A model generated the notes under the pieces. That model searched no databases and had not been told where the DNA came from. It was given only the letters and a program-made list of their open reading frames with translations. A DNA stretch of 64,000 bases, from positions 1,139,014 to 1,203,013 of the forward strand of contig NZ_MKVA01000005.1 in NCBI RefSeq assembly GCF_001899075.1. The letters are read 5' to 3'. The stretch's first letter is position 1; every line of letters begins with the position of its first letter. Positions 29,518 through 39,321 of the stretch are shown here, piece after piece. The DNA comes from Devosia sp. 67-54. GTDB taxonomy: Bacteria > Pseudomonadota > Alphaproteobacteria > Rhizobiales > Devosiaceae. The position numbers and the translations under genes are program-made.

Positions 29518-30285
29518 GTGATCGAACTCCTGCTTTTTGTCGCCGGGCTCATCGGCGGTGCGCTCAATTCGCTGGCCGGCGGCGGCAGCTTCGTGGTGTT
29601 TCCGGCGCTGCTGGCGGCGGGGGTGCCGCCGGTGATCGCCAACGCCTCCAACACCTATGCCGCCCTGCCCGGCTACGTCTCGGGAGCGCTGGGCTTCTGG
29701 TCCGACCTGGTCAAATATCGCGACCGCTTTGTGGTCTATGCGCTCATCGCCGCGATCTTCGGCTATGCCGGCGCCGAGCTGCTGCTGCACGTATCGGACG
29801 CGCAGTTCTCCTACGCCGTACCGTGGCTGATGCTGTTCGCGGTGGGGCTGTTCGCCTTCGGCGGCCGCATCAATGCGCTCGTTGCGGCGCATGCCGGCGC
29901 GGGACGCGGCGCCAGGGCGGCGGGCGCCGTGCTGCTGCTGGCGCTGCTCGCCGCCATCGCCGTCTATGGCGGGTTCTTCAACGCCGGGCTCGGCATCCTG
30001 CTGCTGGCGTTCCTGGTGCTCGCCGGCATCGACAACATCCACGCCGCCAACGGCCTCAAGCTCTTCATCTCGGTGCTGGTGGCGCTGGTGGCGGTGATCC
30101 GCTTCGCCGTCGCCGGCTCGATCGACTGGTACCATGGCAGCATCGCGCTGGTCGGCGTCACCATCGGCAGCTATGCCGCCGCCCGCCTCGCCTACCGCAT
30201 CCCCACCCGGATCATCCGCGCGCTGGTGATCGTCTACGGCGTAGGACTGACGCTCTACTTCTTCTGGACCACCTACCTGGCCTGA
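29518..30285 (+). CDS. TSUP family (TauE/SafE) transporter
   Basis: 'LLFVAGLIGGALNSLAGGGSFVVFPALLAAGVPPVIANASNTYAALPGYVSGALGF'; multi-TM. Confidence 0.9.
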   Translation: MIELLLFVAGLIGGALNSLAGGGSFVVFPALLAAGVPPVIANASNTYAALPGYVSGALGFWSDLVKYRDRFVVYALIAAIFGYAGAELLLHVSDAQFSYAVPWLMLFAVGLFAFGGRINALVAAHAGAGRGARAAGAVLLLALLAAIAVYGGFFNAGLGILLLAFLVLAGIDNIHAANGLKLFISVLVALVAVIRFAVAGSIDWYHGSIALVGVTIGSYAAARLAYRIPTRIIRALVIVYGVGLTLYFFWTTYLA

Positions 30286-32372
30286 AGCGGCCGGATCCAC
30301 ACCGCGGCATCGTGGAACGCGGCGCCGCCGAAGGGCGGCACCTGGTCGGAGCCGATCAGCATGTTGATCCCCTGCCCCGTGCCGTGCGCCTTGTTGGGGT
30401 GGACGCCCTCGGCCACCAACACCCCCTGCTGCATGCCATCGAAGATGCGGGCGGTGAGTTCCACCGTGCCGCGATGATTGCCGAGCGCCACCCGCGCGCC
30501 ATCGGCGATGCCGTTCGCCGCTGCGTCGTCGGCACGGATGAACACCGTCGGCTCGGGCTGCCGCCTGCGGCTGCCGGGCGTCTCCGAGAAGGTCGAATTG
30601 AGGAAGCTGCGCGACGGGCTGGTCGCCAGCCGGAACGGCATTTCGGCGCTGGTCTTTTCGTTGATGTCCCACCAGTCGACCATGCCCGGCGCCGCGGCCG
30701 GATCGATGGTCCATTGATAGCCCTTGCGGTCGGCGGCGCCCTGCCAATTGGGGCGGAAGCGGAATTTCCGGTCGGCCCAGCCGAAGCCGCTGGCGAAGCG
30801 CGCCTCGTCGTCGGGGCGCTCGCGGTCGACGAAAAAGCCGGTCCGTTCCACGTCGTCCAGGCTCGGATAGCGCGAACGGCGGAAGGTCTCGGCCACCATC
30901 TCGCGATCGGTCAGATCGAGCGAGGCGTCCTCGACGCCCAGCCGGCGCAGCAGCTCGCCGACCACCACGAAGTTGGAACGGCATTCTCCCGGCGGCTCGA
31001 CCAGCTTCGGCCCGACCAGCACGCGGGTGTGGCCGCCGCGGGTATAGTAGTCGTTGTGCTCGAGGAACATGGTCGCCGGCAGCACGATGTCGGCCATCTC
31101 GGCCGTCTCGGTCATGAACTGCTCGTGCACCACGGTGAACAGATCCTCGCGGGCGAAGCCGGCCCGCGTCAGGCCCTGTTCGGGCGACACGTTCATCGGA
31201 TTGGTGTTCTGGATGAACAGCGCCTTGACCGGCCCGCCGCCCCTGAGCGCCTTCGCCTCGCCGGTCAGCACCTTGCCGATCTCGCACATGTCGAGCGAGC
31301 GGCCGGCCGGGCCCATCGCGGTGCCGGTGATCAGCGATTTGTCGAGCTTCCAGGTGCCGGAATTGGAGTGAAAGGCGCCGCCGCCGCGATGCCGCCAGGC
31401 GCCGGTGACCGCGGGAATGCAGAGCGCGGCGTGCATGTTGGCGCTGCCGTTGCGCTGCCGGGTGAAGCCGTAGCCGAGGCGGAAATAGGTGCGCGGCGTG
31501 CGCCCGACCAGATGCGCGAAGGCCTCGATCTCGGCCACGCTCAGGCCGGTGATCGCCGCGGCCCATGCCGGCGTGCGCGTCAGCAGGTGCGCCTCGACCT
31601 CGGCGTCGAAATCGGTGAACTGCGCCAGGTATTGCCGGTCGGCGAGATCGTCGCGCAGCAGCACATGCATCACCGCGCAGGCGAAGGCGCCGTCCGAGCC
31701 GGGACGGAGCAGGATCGGCATCTCCGCCTGCTCCATGGTGGCGTTGCGGTAGATGTCGACCACCACCAGCCTGGCGCCGCGCTCCTTGCGGGCGCGGATG
31801 GCGTGCGTCATCACGTTGACCTGGGTCGAGACGGCGTTGGTGCCCCAGATCACGACGCAGTCGGCCTCCGCCATCTGCTCGGGGTTGGGGCCGCCCAGCA
31901 GGCCCGCGCCGGCGATGAAGCCGGGCCACGCGGCGCCGGTGCAGATGGTGTCGTACTGGTCGGAATAGCCGCGGGCGTGGCGCAGCCGGGCGATGCCGTC
32001 GCGCTGCACGTGGCCCATGGTGCCGGCGTAGAAATACGGCCAGATCGCCTCGGGGCCGAACTCGCGCTCGATGTCGAGCCAGCGGCTGACGATCTCGTCG
32101 AACGCTGCGTCCCAGGAGATGCGCTGCCAGCGCCCCTCGCCCTTTCGGCCGGCGCGGCGCAGCGGGTGCGTCAGACGGTCGGGGTGGTGGATGCGCTCGG
32201 CGTAGCGGGCGACCTTCTCGCAGATGACGCCGGCGGTATACGGATCGTCCCTGGCGCCGCGCACGCGGCCGATGGTGTGCGCGTCGACGATCTCGACGTC
32301 GAGCGCGCAGGCCGACGGACAATCATGCGGGCAGACGGACCGGCCGATGCGGGCGGCGACGGGCGTGTTCAT
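30273..32372 (-). CDS. molybdopterin-dependent oxidoreductase
   Basis: 'CPHDCPSACALDVEI...GVICEKVARYAERIHHPDRLTHPLRR'; 'NPMNVSPEQGLTRAGFAREDLFTVVHEQFMTETAEMADIVLPATMFLEHND'. Confidence 0.9.
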   Translation of the reverse strand: MNTPVAARIGRSVCPHDCPSACALDVEIVDAHTIGRVRGARDDPYTAGVICEKVARYAERIHHPDRLTHPLRRAGRKGEGRWQRISWDAAFDEIVSRWLDIEREFGPEAIWPYFYAGTMGHVQRDGIARLRHARGYSDQYDTICTGAAWPGFIAGAGLLGGPNPEQMAEADCVVIWGTNAVSTQVNVMTHAIRARKERGARLVVVDIYRNATMEQAEMPILLRPGSDGAFACAVMHVLLRDDLADRQYLAQFTDFDAEVEAHLLTRTPAWAAAITGLSVAEIEAFAHLVGRTPRTYFRLGYGFTRQRNGSANMHAALCIPAVTGAWRHRGGGAFHSNSGTWKLDKSLITGTAMGPAGRSLDMCEIGKVLTGEAKALRGGGPVKALFIQNTNPMNVSPEQGLTRAGFAREDLFTVVHEQFMTETAEMADIVLPATMFLEHNDYYTRGGHTRVLVGPKLVEPPGECRSNFVVVGELLRRLGVEDASLDLTDREMVAETFRRSRYPSLDDVERTGFFVDRERPDDEARFASGFGWADRKFRFRPNWQGAADRKGYQWTIDPAAAPGMVDWWDINEKTSAEMPFRLATSPSRSFLNSTFSETPGSRRRQPEPTVFIRADDAAANGIADGARVALGNHRGTVELTARIFDGMQQGVLVAEGVHPNKAHGTGQGINMLIGSDQVPPFGGAAFHDAAVWIRPLQAR

Positions 32373-32407
32373 GCGCCACGCCTAGCGCCGCAGCGGGGCG
32401 GCGGCAA

Positions 32408-32599
32408 CTAGTCTTCGGCGCGCAGCCGGGCCAGCTCGAACTGGAAGATGCGCAGCGACAAAAAAATCGCGAAGGCGAAGCAGACGATGCCGGTGACCTG
32501 GGTCAGCGGCAGATCGCCCAGCACGGGTACGTGCTTGCCGATCAGCAGCAGGACGACGAAGGCGAGGACGGAGGCGACTTCGCGGGCGCGAAAGAGCAT
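32408..32599 (-). CDS. small hypothetical membrane protein
   Basis: MLFRAREVASVLAFVVLLLIGKHVPVLGDLPLTQVTGIVCFAFAIFLSLRIFQFELARLRAED; two TM segments. Confidence 0.5.
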   Translation of the reverse strand: MLFRAREVASVLAFVVLLLIGKHVPVLGDLPLTQVTGIVCFAFAIFLSLRIFQFELARLRAED

Positions 32600-32788
32600 G
32601 GTTTGCCTTTTCAACAAACCGCACTGGCCGACGCGTTGCCGATGCGAGGGTTGCATGGCGAAGGCCCAACTCCTCCGCTGCTGCATAGGCTTACGCGAAA
32701 ATCGAAAAGGTTCCATGAATTTTCGTGACCGCCGCGAAAATGTCGCGGCGGCCGTGTCGCGGTCGCAACAAGCACGGGTTTCGCCCGG

Positions 32789-33103
32789 TCAGGCGAAGAG
32801 CTTCAGCCCGGCGATGCCGCAGACGATCAGGCCGATGCAGCCGATGCGGATGGCGGTGGCGGGCTCGTGGAACAGCAGCATGCCCAGGATTGCGGCGCCC
32901 ACGGTGCCGATGCCGGTCCAGACGGCATAGGCGGTGCCGACCGGCAGGGTGCGCAGCGACAGCTCCAGCAGCACGACGCTCACGATCATGCCGACGATGG
33001 CGGCGGCCGACGGCCAGAGCCGGGTGAAGCCATCGGCGTATTTGAGGGCGATGGCCCAGACGATTTCGAACAGGCCGGCGACGGCGAGATAGACCCAAGC
33101 CAT
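32789..33103 (-). CDS. SMR family transporter, SugE/Gdx guanidinium exporter type
   Basis: [32 protein letters not shown]...[31 protein letters not shown]; preceded by a guanidine-II riboswitch-like leader. Confidence 0.88.
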   Translation of the reverse strand: MAWVYLAVAGLFEIVWAIALKYADGFTRLWPSAAAIVGMIVSVVLLELSLRTLPVGTAYAVWTGIGTVGAAILGMLLFHEPATAIRIGCIGLIVCGIAGLKLFA

Positions 33104-33118
33104 GGGATTTCTCCGTGT

Positions 33119-33169
33119 GGCGGGCCGTCCCGACCGAAATTGAGATGCAGCGCGGGGTCGTCCCCGCGC
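33119..33169 (-). promoter_or_regulatory. guanidine-II riboswitch (mini-ykkC) candidate
   Basis: Minus strand: GCGCGGGG-ACGA-CCCCGCGC ... CGGG-ACGG-CCCG, two hairpins with ACGR tetraloops just upstream of the Gdx start. Confidence 0.85.
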
Positions 33170-33206
33170 CCGTCATTTAGGGCATGTCCGCCCCGAGGTG
33201 AAGCCC

Positions 33207-33365
33207 TCAGCCGCGGCGCGACAGATGCCGGAAGCGGCCGTGCTCGATCTCGCGCTGCCGGAGCTCGAGGTCGACCCGCGAGGTCGCCTGGTTGAGATAG
33301 TCGAGCTCCACGTCTTCGCGGCTGCGCCCACGCAGGGCGGCTTTCAAATTGCCGATCAGTCCCAT
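33207..33365 (-). CDS. DUF3563-like small protein (52 aa)
   Basis: MGLIGNLKAALRGRSREDVELDYLNQATSRVDLELRQREIEHGRFRHLSRRG; below the ORF-track length cut-off. Confidence 0.6.
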   Translation of the reverse strand: MGLIGNLKAALRGRSREDVELDYLNQATSRVDLELRQREIEHGRFRHLSRRG

Positions 33366-33484
33366 TTCGGTGCTCCTTTCACGCGCCGAAGATGGGCGCT
33401 TCCGGGAGCCCGGACAACCGCCGGCGGCGCATGGCAGCTTCGCGCCGGCGGCAGCCGCGACGTGATCTGCCGCAAGAGCGGGAG

Positions 33485-33673
33485 CTAGTGCGGCTTGATC
33501 CGCTGCACTTCGCGTTCCAGCGCCTCGCGGGAATTGCCGACGCGCTCGATCATGTCGCGCACCTCGTCGGGCGCAATGCCGTGGCGGCGGGCGAAGTCGC
33601 GCACCTCGTAATCCTCGCCGCCCGCAACGCGCGCGCGATCGGGGTCGCCGACCATGTCCTTGTGGTCCGTCAT
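33485..33673 (-). CDS. DUF3606 domain-containing protein
   Basis: MTDHKDMVGDPDRARVAGGEDYEVRDFARRHGIAPDEVRDMIERVGNSREALEREVQRIKPH. Confidence 0.75.
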   Translation of the reverse strand: MTDHKDMVGDPDRARVAGGEDYEVRDFARRHGIAPDEVRDMIERVGNSREALEREVQRIKPH

Positions 33674-33735
33674 CGGAGCCTCCGTCCTGCGATGGCCGGA
33701 GAACGGGTCAGGAGTCCGAGGGTTCCGCGCCGGGC

Positions 33736-34065
33736 TCAGCCGGCGGACGGCCCCGCCTTCTTGCCGGGCATCTTGGCCGGCGCCTTCTTTGCCGGCGCCT
33801 TCTTGGCCTCGCCCTTCATCCCCGGGACTTTCGGCGGTGCCTTCTTGGCCGGCGCCAGCCTGGCGTCGCCGGCGCTGGCGCGCAACCGGGTGATCGAGGT
33901 GCCGTGATGGCCCCAATTGTCGGTCGGCACCTCGTCGATCACCACGAAGGTCGAGGCCGGGTTCTTGCCCAGTTCCTCGACCAGCACCTGGGTGATGCGC
34001 TCGATGACCCTGAGCTTTTGCCCGGCGGTCACCCCTTCGAGGATGCGCACATTGACGTAAGGCAT
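33736..34065 (-). CDS. tautomerase (4-oxalocrotonate tautomerase-like) with Lys/Ala/Pro-rich C-terminal tail
   Basis: MPYVNVRILEGVTAGQKLRVIERITQVLVEELGKNPASTFVVIDEVPTDNWG then PAKKAPPKVPGMKGEAKKAPAKKAPAKMPGKKAGPSAG. Confidence 0.82.
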   Translation of the reverse strand: MPYVNVRILEGVTAGQKLRVIERITQVLVEELGKNPASTFVVIDEVPTDNWGHHGTSITRLRASAGDARLAPAKKAPPKVPGMKGEAKKAPAKKAPAKMPGKKAGPSAG

Positions 34066-34085
34066 GATCCCTCCCTCAAACGAAA

Positions 34086-34107
34086 GGGCCGGCATCGCTG
34101 CCGGCCC
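34086..34107 (-). terminator. ndk terminator
   Basis: GGGCCGGCA-TCGC-TGCCGGCCC followed by TTTCGTTT on the minus strand. Confidence 0.65.
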
Positions 34108-34114
34108 TGAACAG

Positions 34115-34537
34115 TCAGCCGACGATTTCGACGTCGGAGAAGAAGTACTTGATCTCCTGCGCGGCCGTCTCCGGCGCGTCGGAGCCGTGCACCGAATTCT
34201 CGCCCATGTTGAGGGCGAAGTCCTTGCGGATGGTGCCGGGGGCCGCCTTCTCGGGATTGGTCGCGCCCATCACTTCGCGGTATTTGGCGATGGCGTTGTC
34301 GCCTTCCAGCACCTGCACCACCACGGGGGCGGCGCTCATCTGCTCGACCAGCTCGCCGAAGAACGGCCGCTCCTTGTGCACGGCATAGAAGCCCTCGGCC
34401 TGGGCGCGGGTCATCTTGATGCGCCTGGAGGCGACGACACGCAGCCCCGCCGCCTCGATCTTGGCGATGATCTGGCCGGTCAGATTGCGGCGCGTCGCGT
34501 CGGGTTTGATGATCGAGAAAGTGCGCTCGAGAGCCAT
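34115..34537 (-). CDS. ndk: nucleoside diphosphate kinase
   Basis: [64 protein letters not shown]...[20 protein letters not shown]. Confidence 0.97.
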   Translation of the reverse strand: MALERTFSIIKPDATRRNLTGQIIAKIEAAGLRVVASRRIKMTRAQAEGFYAVHKERPFFGELVEQMSAAPVVVQVLEGDNAIAKYREVMGATNPEKAAPGTIRKDFALNMGENSVHGSDAPETAAQEIKYFFSDVEIVG

Positions 34538-34651
34538 GAGACATCCCTGAATGTGGCTGAAAAGGTCGCGCCTTTTATCGTCGGGTGATGGCGGAGGCAA
34601 GGCCACGCGGCATTGGACTTCGCCGCTGCCCTCGCTATATGCAGCGCCACC

Positions 34652-36535
34652 ATGCTGACCATCACCGACCTTACCTACCGCATCCAGGGGCGGCCTCTGT
34701 TCGAGGGCGCCTCGCTGGTGCTGCCCGACGGGGCCAAGGCCGGGTTCGTGGGCAAGAACGGCTCGGGCAAGACCACGCTGTTCCGGCTGATCCTGGGGCA
34801 AATCAGCGTCGATGCCGGCACCATCGAGGTCAACAAGCGGGCCCGCATCGGCGCGGTGGCGCAGGAGGCGCCGGCGACCGCGCTCAGCGTGCTCGACACG
34901 GTGATGGCGGCCGACAGCGAGCGCGCGCGGCTTCTGGCCGAAGCCGAGACCGCCACCGACGCGCACCGCATCGCCGAGATCCACACCCGGCTCGCCGATA
35001 TCGACGCGCACACCGCCGAAGCGCGCGCCTCGACCATCCTCAAGGGCCTCGGCTTCGAGCAGGACCGCCAGCTGGGCCCGACCAGCGAGCTCAGCGGCGG
35101 CTGGCGCATGCGCGTGGCGCTGGCCGGCGTGCTGTTCAGCCAGCCCGACCTGCTGCTGCTCGACGAGCCGACCAACTATCTAGATCTCGAAGGCACGCTG
35201 TGGCTGGAGAAGTACCTCGCCACCTACCCCTATACCGTGTTCATGATCAGCCACGACCGCGACCTGCTCAACAAGGCGGTGAGCTCGATCGTGCATCTCG
35301 AACGCGGCAAGCTGACGCTCTACTCCGGCGGCTACGACACTTTCGAAGACACACGCCGCATGCAGATGGAGCTCAACAACAAGGCGCGCGAGAAGACGCT
35401 CGAGCAGATCGCGCACATGCAGGCCTATGTCGACCGCTTCCGCTACAAGGCGAGCAAGGCGCGGCAGGCGCAGGCGCGGCTGAAGATGATCGCGAAGCTG
35501 AAGCCGCCGGCGGCTTTGTTCGACGAATACGCCGCGCCCTTCACCTTCCAGAACCCCAAGAAGGCGCTGGCCTCGCCGATGCTGACCTTCGACGACGTGT
35601 CGGTGGGCTATGGCGAGCATGTGGTGCTGCGCCACATCACCAACCGCATCGACCCCGACGACCGCATCGCGCTGGTCGGCGTCAACGGCAACGGCAAGTC
35701 GACCTTCGCCAAGCTGCTGGCCGGCGATTTGAAGCCGATGGGCGGGCAGATGCGCAAGGGCAAGGGGCTGGAGATCGCCTATTTCGCCCAGCACCAGATG
35801 GACAAGCTGAAGCCCGAGCAGACGCCGCTCGAGCACGTCGCGAGCCTGATGCCCTATGACAGCGAAGCCAAGCGCCGCAGCCGTGTGGCGCAGATGGGCC
35901 TCACCACCTCGCGCATGGATACGCTGGTCAAGAATCTGTCCGGTGGCGAGCGGGCGCGGCTGCTGCTCGGCCTCATCACCTTCGCCGGGCCGGGCATGCT
36001 GATCCTCGACGAGCCGACCAACCATCTCGACATCGACAGCCGCGACGCGCTGGTCGAGGCGCTGAACGCATTCACCGGCGCGGTGCTGATCATCAGCCAC
36101 GACCGGCACCTGATCGAGGCCACGGTGGACAAGCTGTGGATCGCGCAGAACGGCACGATCGAGGAGTTCGACGAAGACCTCGATAGCTACCAGCGCCTTT
36201 TGACCAGCGGCAAGGACCGGCCGGTCAAGACCGCGGCGCCGCAGATGGCGGTCGCCGTCGACCGCAAGGCGGCCCGGCAGGACGCGGCGGCGCGGCGCGC
36301 CGAAGTGGCGCCGCTACGCAAATCGATCAAGGAGGCCGAGCAGAAGCTGACGCGGCTGAAGACCGAGCTCGAAAAGGTGGATGCGATCCTCGCCAATCCG
36401 CGCACCTATGACGGCGCGCCCGAGCGCATCGCGCTGCTCGGCAAGGACAAGGCGCGCTTCACTGCCGACATCGCGGCGACCGAGGAGCGCTGGCTGACGC
36501 TGAGCACCGAGCTGGAAGAGGCGGAACGCGCATGA
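34652..36535 (+). CDS. ABC-F family ATP-binding protein
   Basis: Two Walker A ([18 protein letters not shown]) and two signatures ([16 protein letters not shown]), no TM domain, coiled-coil C-terminus. Confidence 0.93.
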   Translation: MLTITDLTYRIQGRPLFEGASLVLPDGAKAGFVGKNGSGKTTLFRLILGQISVDAGTIEVNKRARIGAVAQEAPATALSVLDTVMAADSERARLLAEAETATDAHRIAEIHTRLADIDAHTAEARASTILKGLGFEQDRQLGPTSELSGGWRMRVALAGVLFSQPDLLLLDEPTNYLDLEGTLWLEKYLATYPYTVFMISHDRDLLNKAVSSIVHLERGKLTLYSGGYDTFEDTRRMQMELNNKAREKTLEQIAHMQAYVDRFRYKASKARQAQARLKMIAKLKPPAALFDEYAAPFTFQNPKKALASPMLTFDDVSVGYGEHVVLRHITNRIDPDDRIALVGVNGNGKSTFAKLLAGDLKPMGGQMRKGKGLEIAYFAQHQMDKLKPEQTPLEHVASLMPYDSEAKRRSRVAQMGLTTSRMDTLVKNLSGGERARLLLGLITFAGPGMLILDEPTNHLDIDSRDALVEALNAFTGAVLIISHDRHLIEATVDKLWIAQNGTIEEFDEDLDSYQRLLTSGKDRPVKTAAPQMAVAVDRKAARQDAAARRAEVAPLRKSIKEAEQKLTRLKTELEKVDAILANPRTYDGAPERIALLGKDKARFTADIAATEERWLTLSTELEEAERA

Positions 36536-36930
36536 CGGCCAGCGAGATCATCGCCCTGCTGTATCTGGAACGGCATCCGGAAGGCGGCTGGTACCGGCAG
36601 ACCTTCCGCGACGACGTGCCCGGCGGCCGCGCCCATTCGACGCTGATCTATTACCTGCTCGAAGCCGGCGACCGCTCGGCCTGGCATCGCGTCGACAGCG
36701 CCGAGGTGTGGCACTGGTACGCTGGAGCGCCGCTCCAGCTGCGCGTGGACAAGACCACCCTCACCCTCGGCAACGACCTCGCCGCGGGCCAGCGGCCGCA
36801 GGGCGTCGTGCCGCGCGGCGCCTGGCAATCGGCGCAGTCGCTCGGCGACTGGACGCTGGTCGGCTGCACCGTGGCCCCGGGCTTCGAGTTCAAGCATTTC
36901 GAGCTCGCCCCGCCCGGCTGGGAGCCGTAG
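36532..36930 (+). CDS. cupin domain protein (DUF985)
   Basis: IIALLYLERHPEGGWYRQTFRDD...STLIYYLLEAGDRSAWHRVDSAEVWHWYAGAPLQL. Confidence 0.88.
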   Translation: MTASEIIALLYLERHPEGGWYRQTFRDDVPGGRAHSTLIYYLLEAGDRSAWHRVDSAEVWHWYAGAPLQLRVDKTTLTLGNDLAAGQRPQGVVPRGAWQSAQSLGDWTLVGCTVAPGFEFKHFELAPPGWEP

Positions 36931-36951
36931 CCGGGACAGCCGTCAGGACGA

Positions 36952-37104
36952 CTATTTGTCGACGTGCTTGGTGAACACGATCATGCCCATCGAGACGCGG
37001 CCTTTGCGCGTATGGTCACCGCCCTTGTCCGCCGCATCCGCATAAGCGGCGGCGGTGAAGGCGACGACAAGGGCGAGAGCGAGAGCAACGAGATGGCGGG
37101 TCAT
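36952..37104 (-). CDS. small secreted hypothetical protein
   Basis: MTRHLVALALALVVAFTAAAYADAADKGGDHTRKGRVSMGMIVFTKHVDK; signal peptide. Confidence 0.45.
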   Translation of the reverse strand: MTRHLVALALALVVAFTAAAYADAADKGGDHTRKGRVSMGMIVFTKHVDK

Positions 37105-37194
37105 AGTGGGGTCCTCCGATTTCCTGCCGGACACCATAGCCCGCCGACCTGAGCCGGGACGGAACGGCCCGTTCATCGGGCGGTCAGCCTCGTC

Positions 37195-37641
37195 TCACCC
37201 CTTCTTCACCCAGCGCCCGGCCTCGTCCTGCTGCCAATAGGTGAGGTCGTTGCCGTCGCGCAGGGCCTTCCAGGCGGCGCGGGCTTCGGCGACGGCGTCG
37301 GGGTCGTGGCCGGAGAACATGTAGACGATACGGATGTAGCCCTCGCCCGATTGCGGCACAGCGCGGTCGACGAAGAAGCGCACCTCGGCCGCGTTGGCAT
37401 TGCCGGCGTCGGTGGTGATCAGTACCGGCTGGTCCGGGTCGGTGGGCTCGCCGGCGACGGCGTGCGGCAGGAAGCTGTCGTCGCGCCAGGTCCACAGCAG
37501 GGCGTCGAGCGCCGCGGCGCGCTCGCGGCTCGAGGTTTCCACCACGGCGCGCCAGCCGCGCTCCAGCGAGCGCTCGAGCAGCACCGGAAGGACGCGTTCC
37601 AGCGGCTGCGTCTCGAGATGGTAGAACAGAATTTCACTCAT
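37195..37641 (-). CDS. holC: DNA polymerase III subunit chi
   Basis: [60 protein letters not shown]; next to pepA as expected. Confidence 0.92.
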   Translation of the reverse strand: MSEILFYHLETQPLERVLPVLLERSLERGWRAVVETSSRERAAALDALLWTWRDDSFLPHAVAGEPTDPDQPVLITTDAGNANAAEVRFFVDRAVPQSGEGYIRIVYMFSGHDPDAVAEARAAWKALRDGNDLTYWQQDEAGRWVKKG

Positions 37642-39134
37642 TTCGGCTCGAGCACGTCCCGCACGTAGCGGTCGAGCAGCGCCACGCCGAAGCCCGGCGC
37701 CCAGGAGGCGTTGGTCTCGCTCGCCGGCGGACCCAGGCTCACTCCGGCGATGTCGAGATGCGCCCAGGGCACGTCGCCGACGAAGCGGGCGAGGAACTGC
37801 GCCGCGGTGATGGCGCCCGCTGGCCGGCCGGCCGAATTCTTGATGTCGGCGAAGCGGCTCTCGATGAGCTTGTCGTAGGCCGGCCCCAGCGGCATGCGCC
37901 ACAGCTTTTCGCCGGTCGCGAGCCCTGCCCCCACCAGTTGCGCCGCCAGCTCGTCATTGTTGGCGAACAGCCCGGCATGGTCGCTGCCCAGCGCCACGCC
38001 GATGGCGCCGGTGAGCGTTGCGAGGTCGATGACGGCGCGCGGCTTCAGCTTTTCCTGCACGTACCACAGCGCATCGGCGAGGACGAGCCGGCCCTCGGCG
38101 TCGGTGTTGACGATCTCGATGGTGGTGCCCGAGGCGGCGCGGACGATGTCGCCCGGGCGCATGGCGGTGCCGCTCGGCATGTTCTCGACCAGCCCGATGA
38201 CGCCGACGGCGTTGACCTTCGCCTTGCGCGCCGCCAGCGCCTGCAGCAGCCCGGTGACGGCGGCGGCGCCGCCCATGTCGCCCTTCATGTCCTCCATGCC
38301 GGCGGCCGGCTTGATCGAGATGCCACCCGAATCGAACACCACGCCCTTGCCGACGAACGCCACCGGCGGCGTGCCGGGCGCGCCGTTGCTCCAGCGCATC
38401 ACCACCAGGCGCGGCGGGCGGACCGAGCCCTGCGCCACCGCCAGCAGAGCATGCATGCCGAGGGCGCGCAGCTCGGGCTCGCCCAGCGTCTCGACCGCGA
38501 CGCCCAGCGCCGACAGCTCCGCCGCCCGTGCCGCGAACTCCTCCGTCCCCAGCACGTTGGCCGGCTCGTTCACCAGCTCGCGGGCGAGCAGCGTGCCGTC
38601 CACGGCGGCGAGGCGCGAGGCGATGGCCGCGTCGGCGGCCGCCGGATCGGCGACATGCAGCGTCACCGCCAGCGTCTCGGGCGTCCGGTCGCCGTTCTTG
38701 CGCGTCTTGTACTTGTCGAAGCGGTACTGCCTGAGCTTGAGGCCCGCCGCAAGCGCCGCCACCTGCTCGGGCGTGGCGCCGTCGAGCACCACCGACGCCG
38801 CCTCGGCATTGGCGGCGCCGAGCTTGGCGGCCAGCGAGCCGCCGCGATCGGTCCAGGCGGCGGGAGACGCCGGCCGCTCCGGCTCGGCCTTGCCGGCGCC
38901 CAGCACGAACAGCCGCGTGACGTCGAGGCCGGGCGGCGCGGCGATGTCGAGGAGTTGGCCCTGCTTGCCGCCGAAGCCGGCGGCGCCGGCGACGCGGGCG
39001 AAGTCGAGCCCCGTCGCGCCCCACAGCGCGGCGGCCTGCCCGGAGGGAGCGGCGCCCTCCGCGACATAGAGGACAACGATGCCGGCCGGGCTCACGGAGA
39101 GCGGCGCGGTGCGGAGGGTCAGGCTTTGGGTCAT
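37638..39134 (-). CDS. pepA: leucyl aminopeptidase (M17)
   Basis: '[26 protein letters not shown]', '[14 protein letters not shown]'. Confidence 0.95.
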   Translation of the reverse strand: MTQSLTLRTAPLSVSPAGIVVLYVAEGAAPSGQAAALWGATGLDFARVAGAAGFGGKQGQLLDIAAPPGLDVTRLFVLGAGKAEPERPASPAAWTDRGGSLAAKLGAANAEAASVVLDGATPEQVAALAAGLKLRQYRFDKYKTRKNGDRTPETLAVTLHVADPAAADAAIASRLAAVDGTLLARELVNEPANVLGTEEFAARAAELSALGVAVETLGEPELRALGMHALLAVAQGSVRPPRLVVMRWSNGAPGTPPVAFVGKGVVFDSGGISIKPAAGMEDMKGDMGGAAAVTGLLQALAARKAKVNAVGVIGLVENMPSGTAMRPGDIVRAASGTTIEIVNTDAEGRLVLADALWYVQEKLKPRAVIDLATLTGAIGVALGSDHAGLFANNDELAAQLVGAGLATGEKLWRMPLGPAYDKLIESRFADIKNSAGRPAGAITAAQFLARFVGDVPWAHLDIAGVSLGPPASETNASWAPGFGVALLDRYVRDVLEPK

Positions 39135-39321
39135 GGTTACCGATACGGAAACGGGCCGGTCTAGGCAACAGCATCACGACGCCGCGTCAATCCCGCAACA
39201 GCCGGCGGCCGAACGTGCCGCCGGGCGCCCTGTCGCCTTGCCTTGGCCGCGGAAGGCCACCAGAGTCCCGGCATAACCACCACAGGGGCAGCGCGATTCT
39301 GGAGTTTACGGACGGCGGCAA

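Noticed and set aside
29823-32411. 862-aa plus-strand ORF
   Set aside because: Overlaps the TSUP gene and is antisense to the molybdopterin oxidoreductase; no recognisable domain.
33392-33907. Plus-strand ORF with 'GAFFAGAFLASPFIPGTFGGAFLAGASLASPALA' TM-like repeat
   Set aside because: This is the antisense translation of the tautomerase Lys/Ala/Pro-rich tail and DUF3606 gene.
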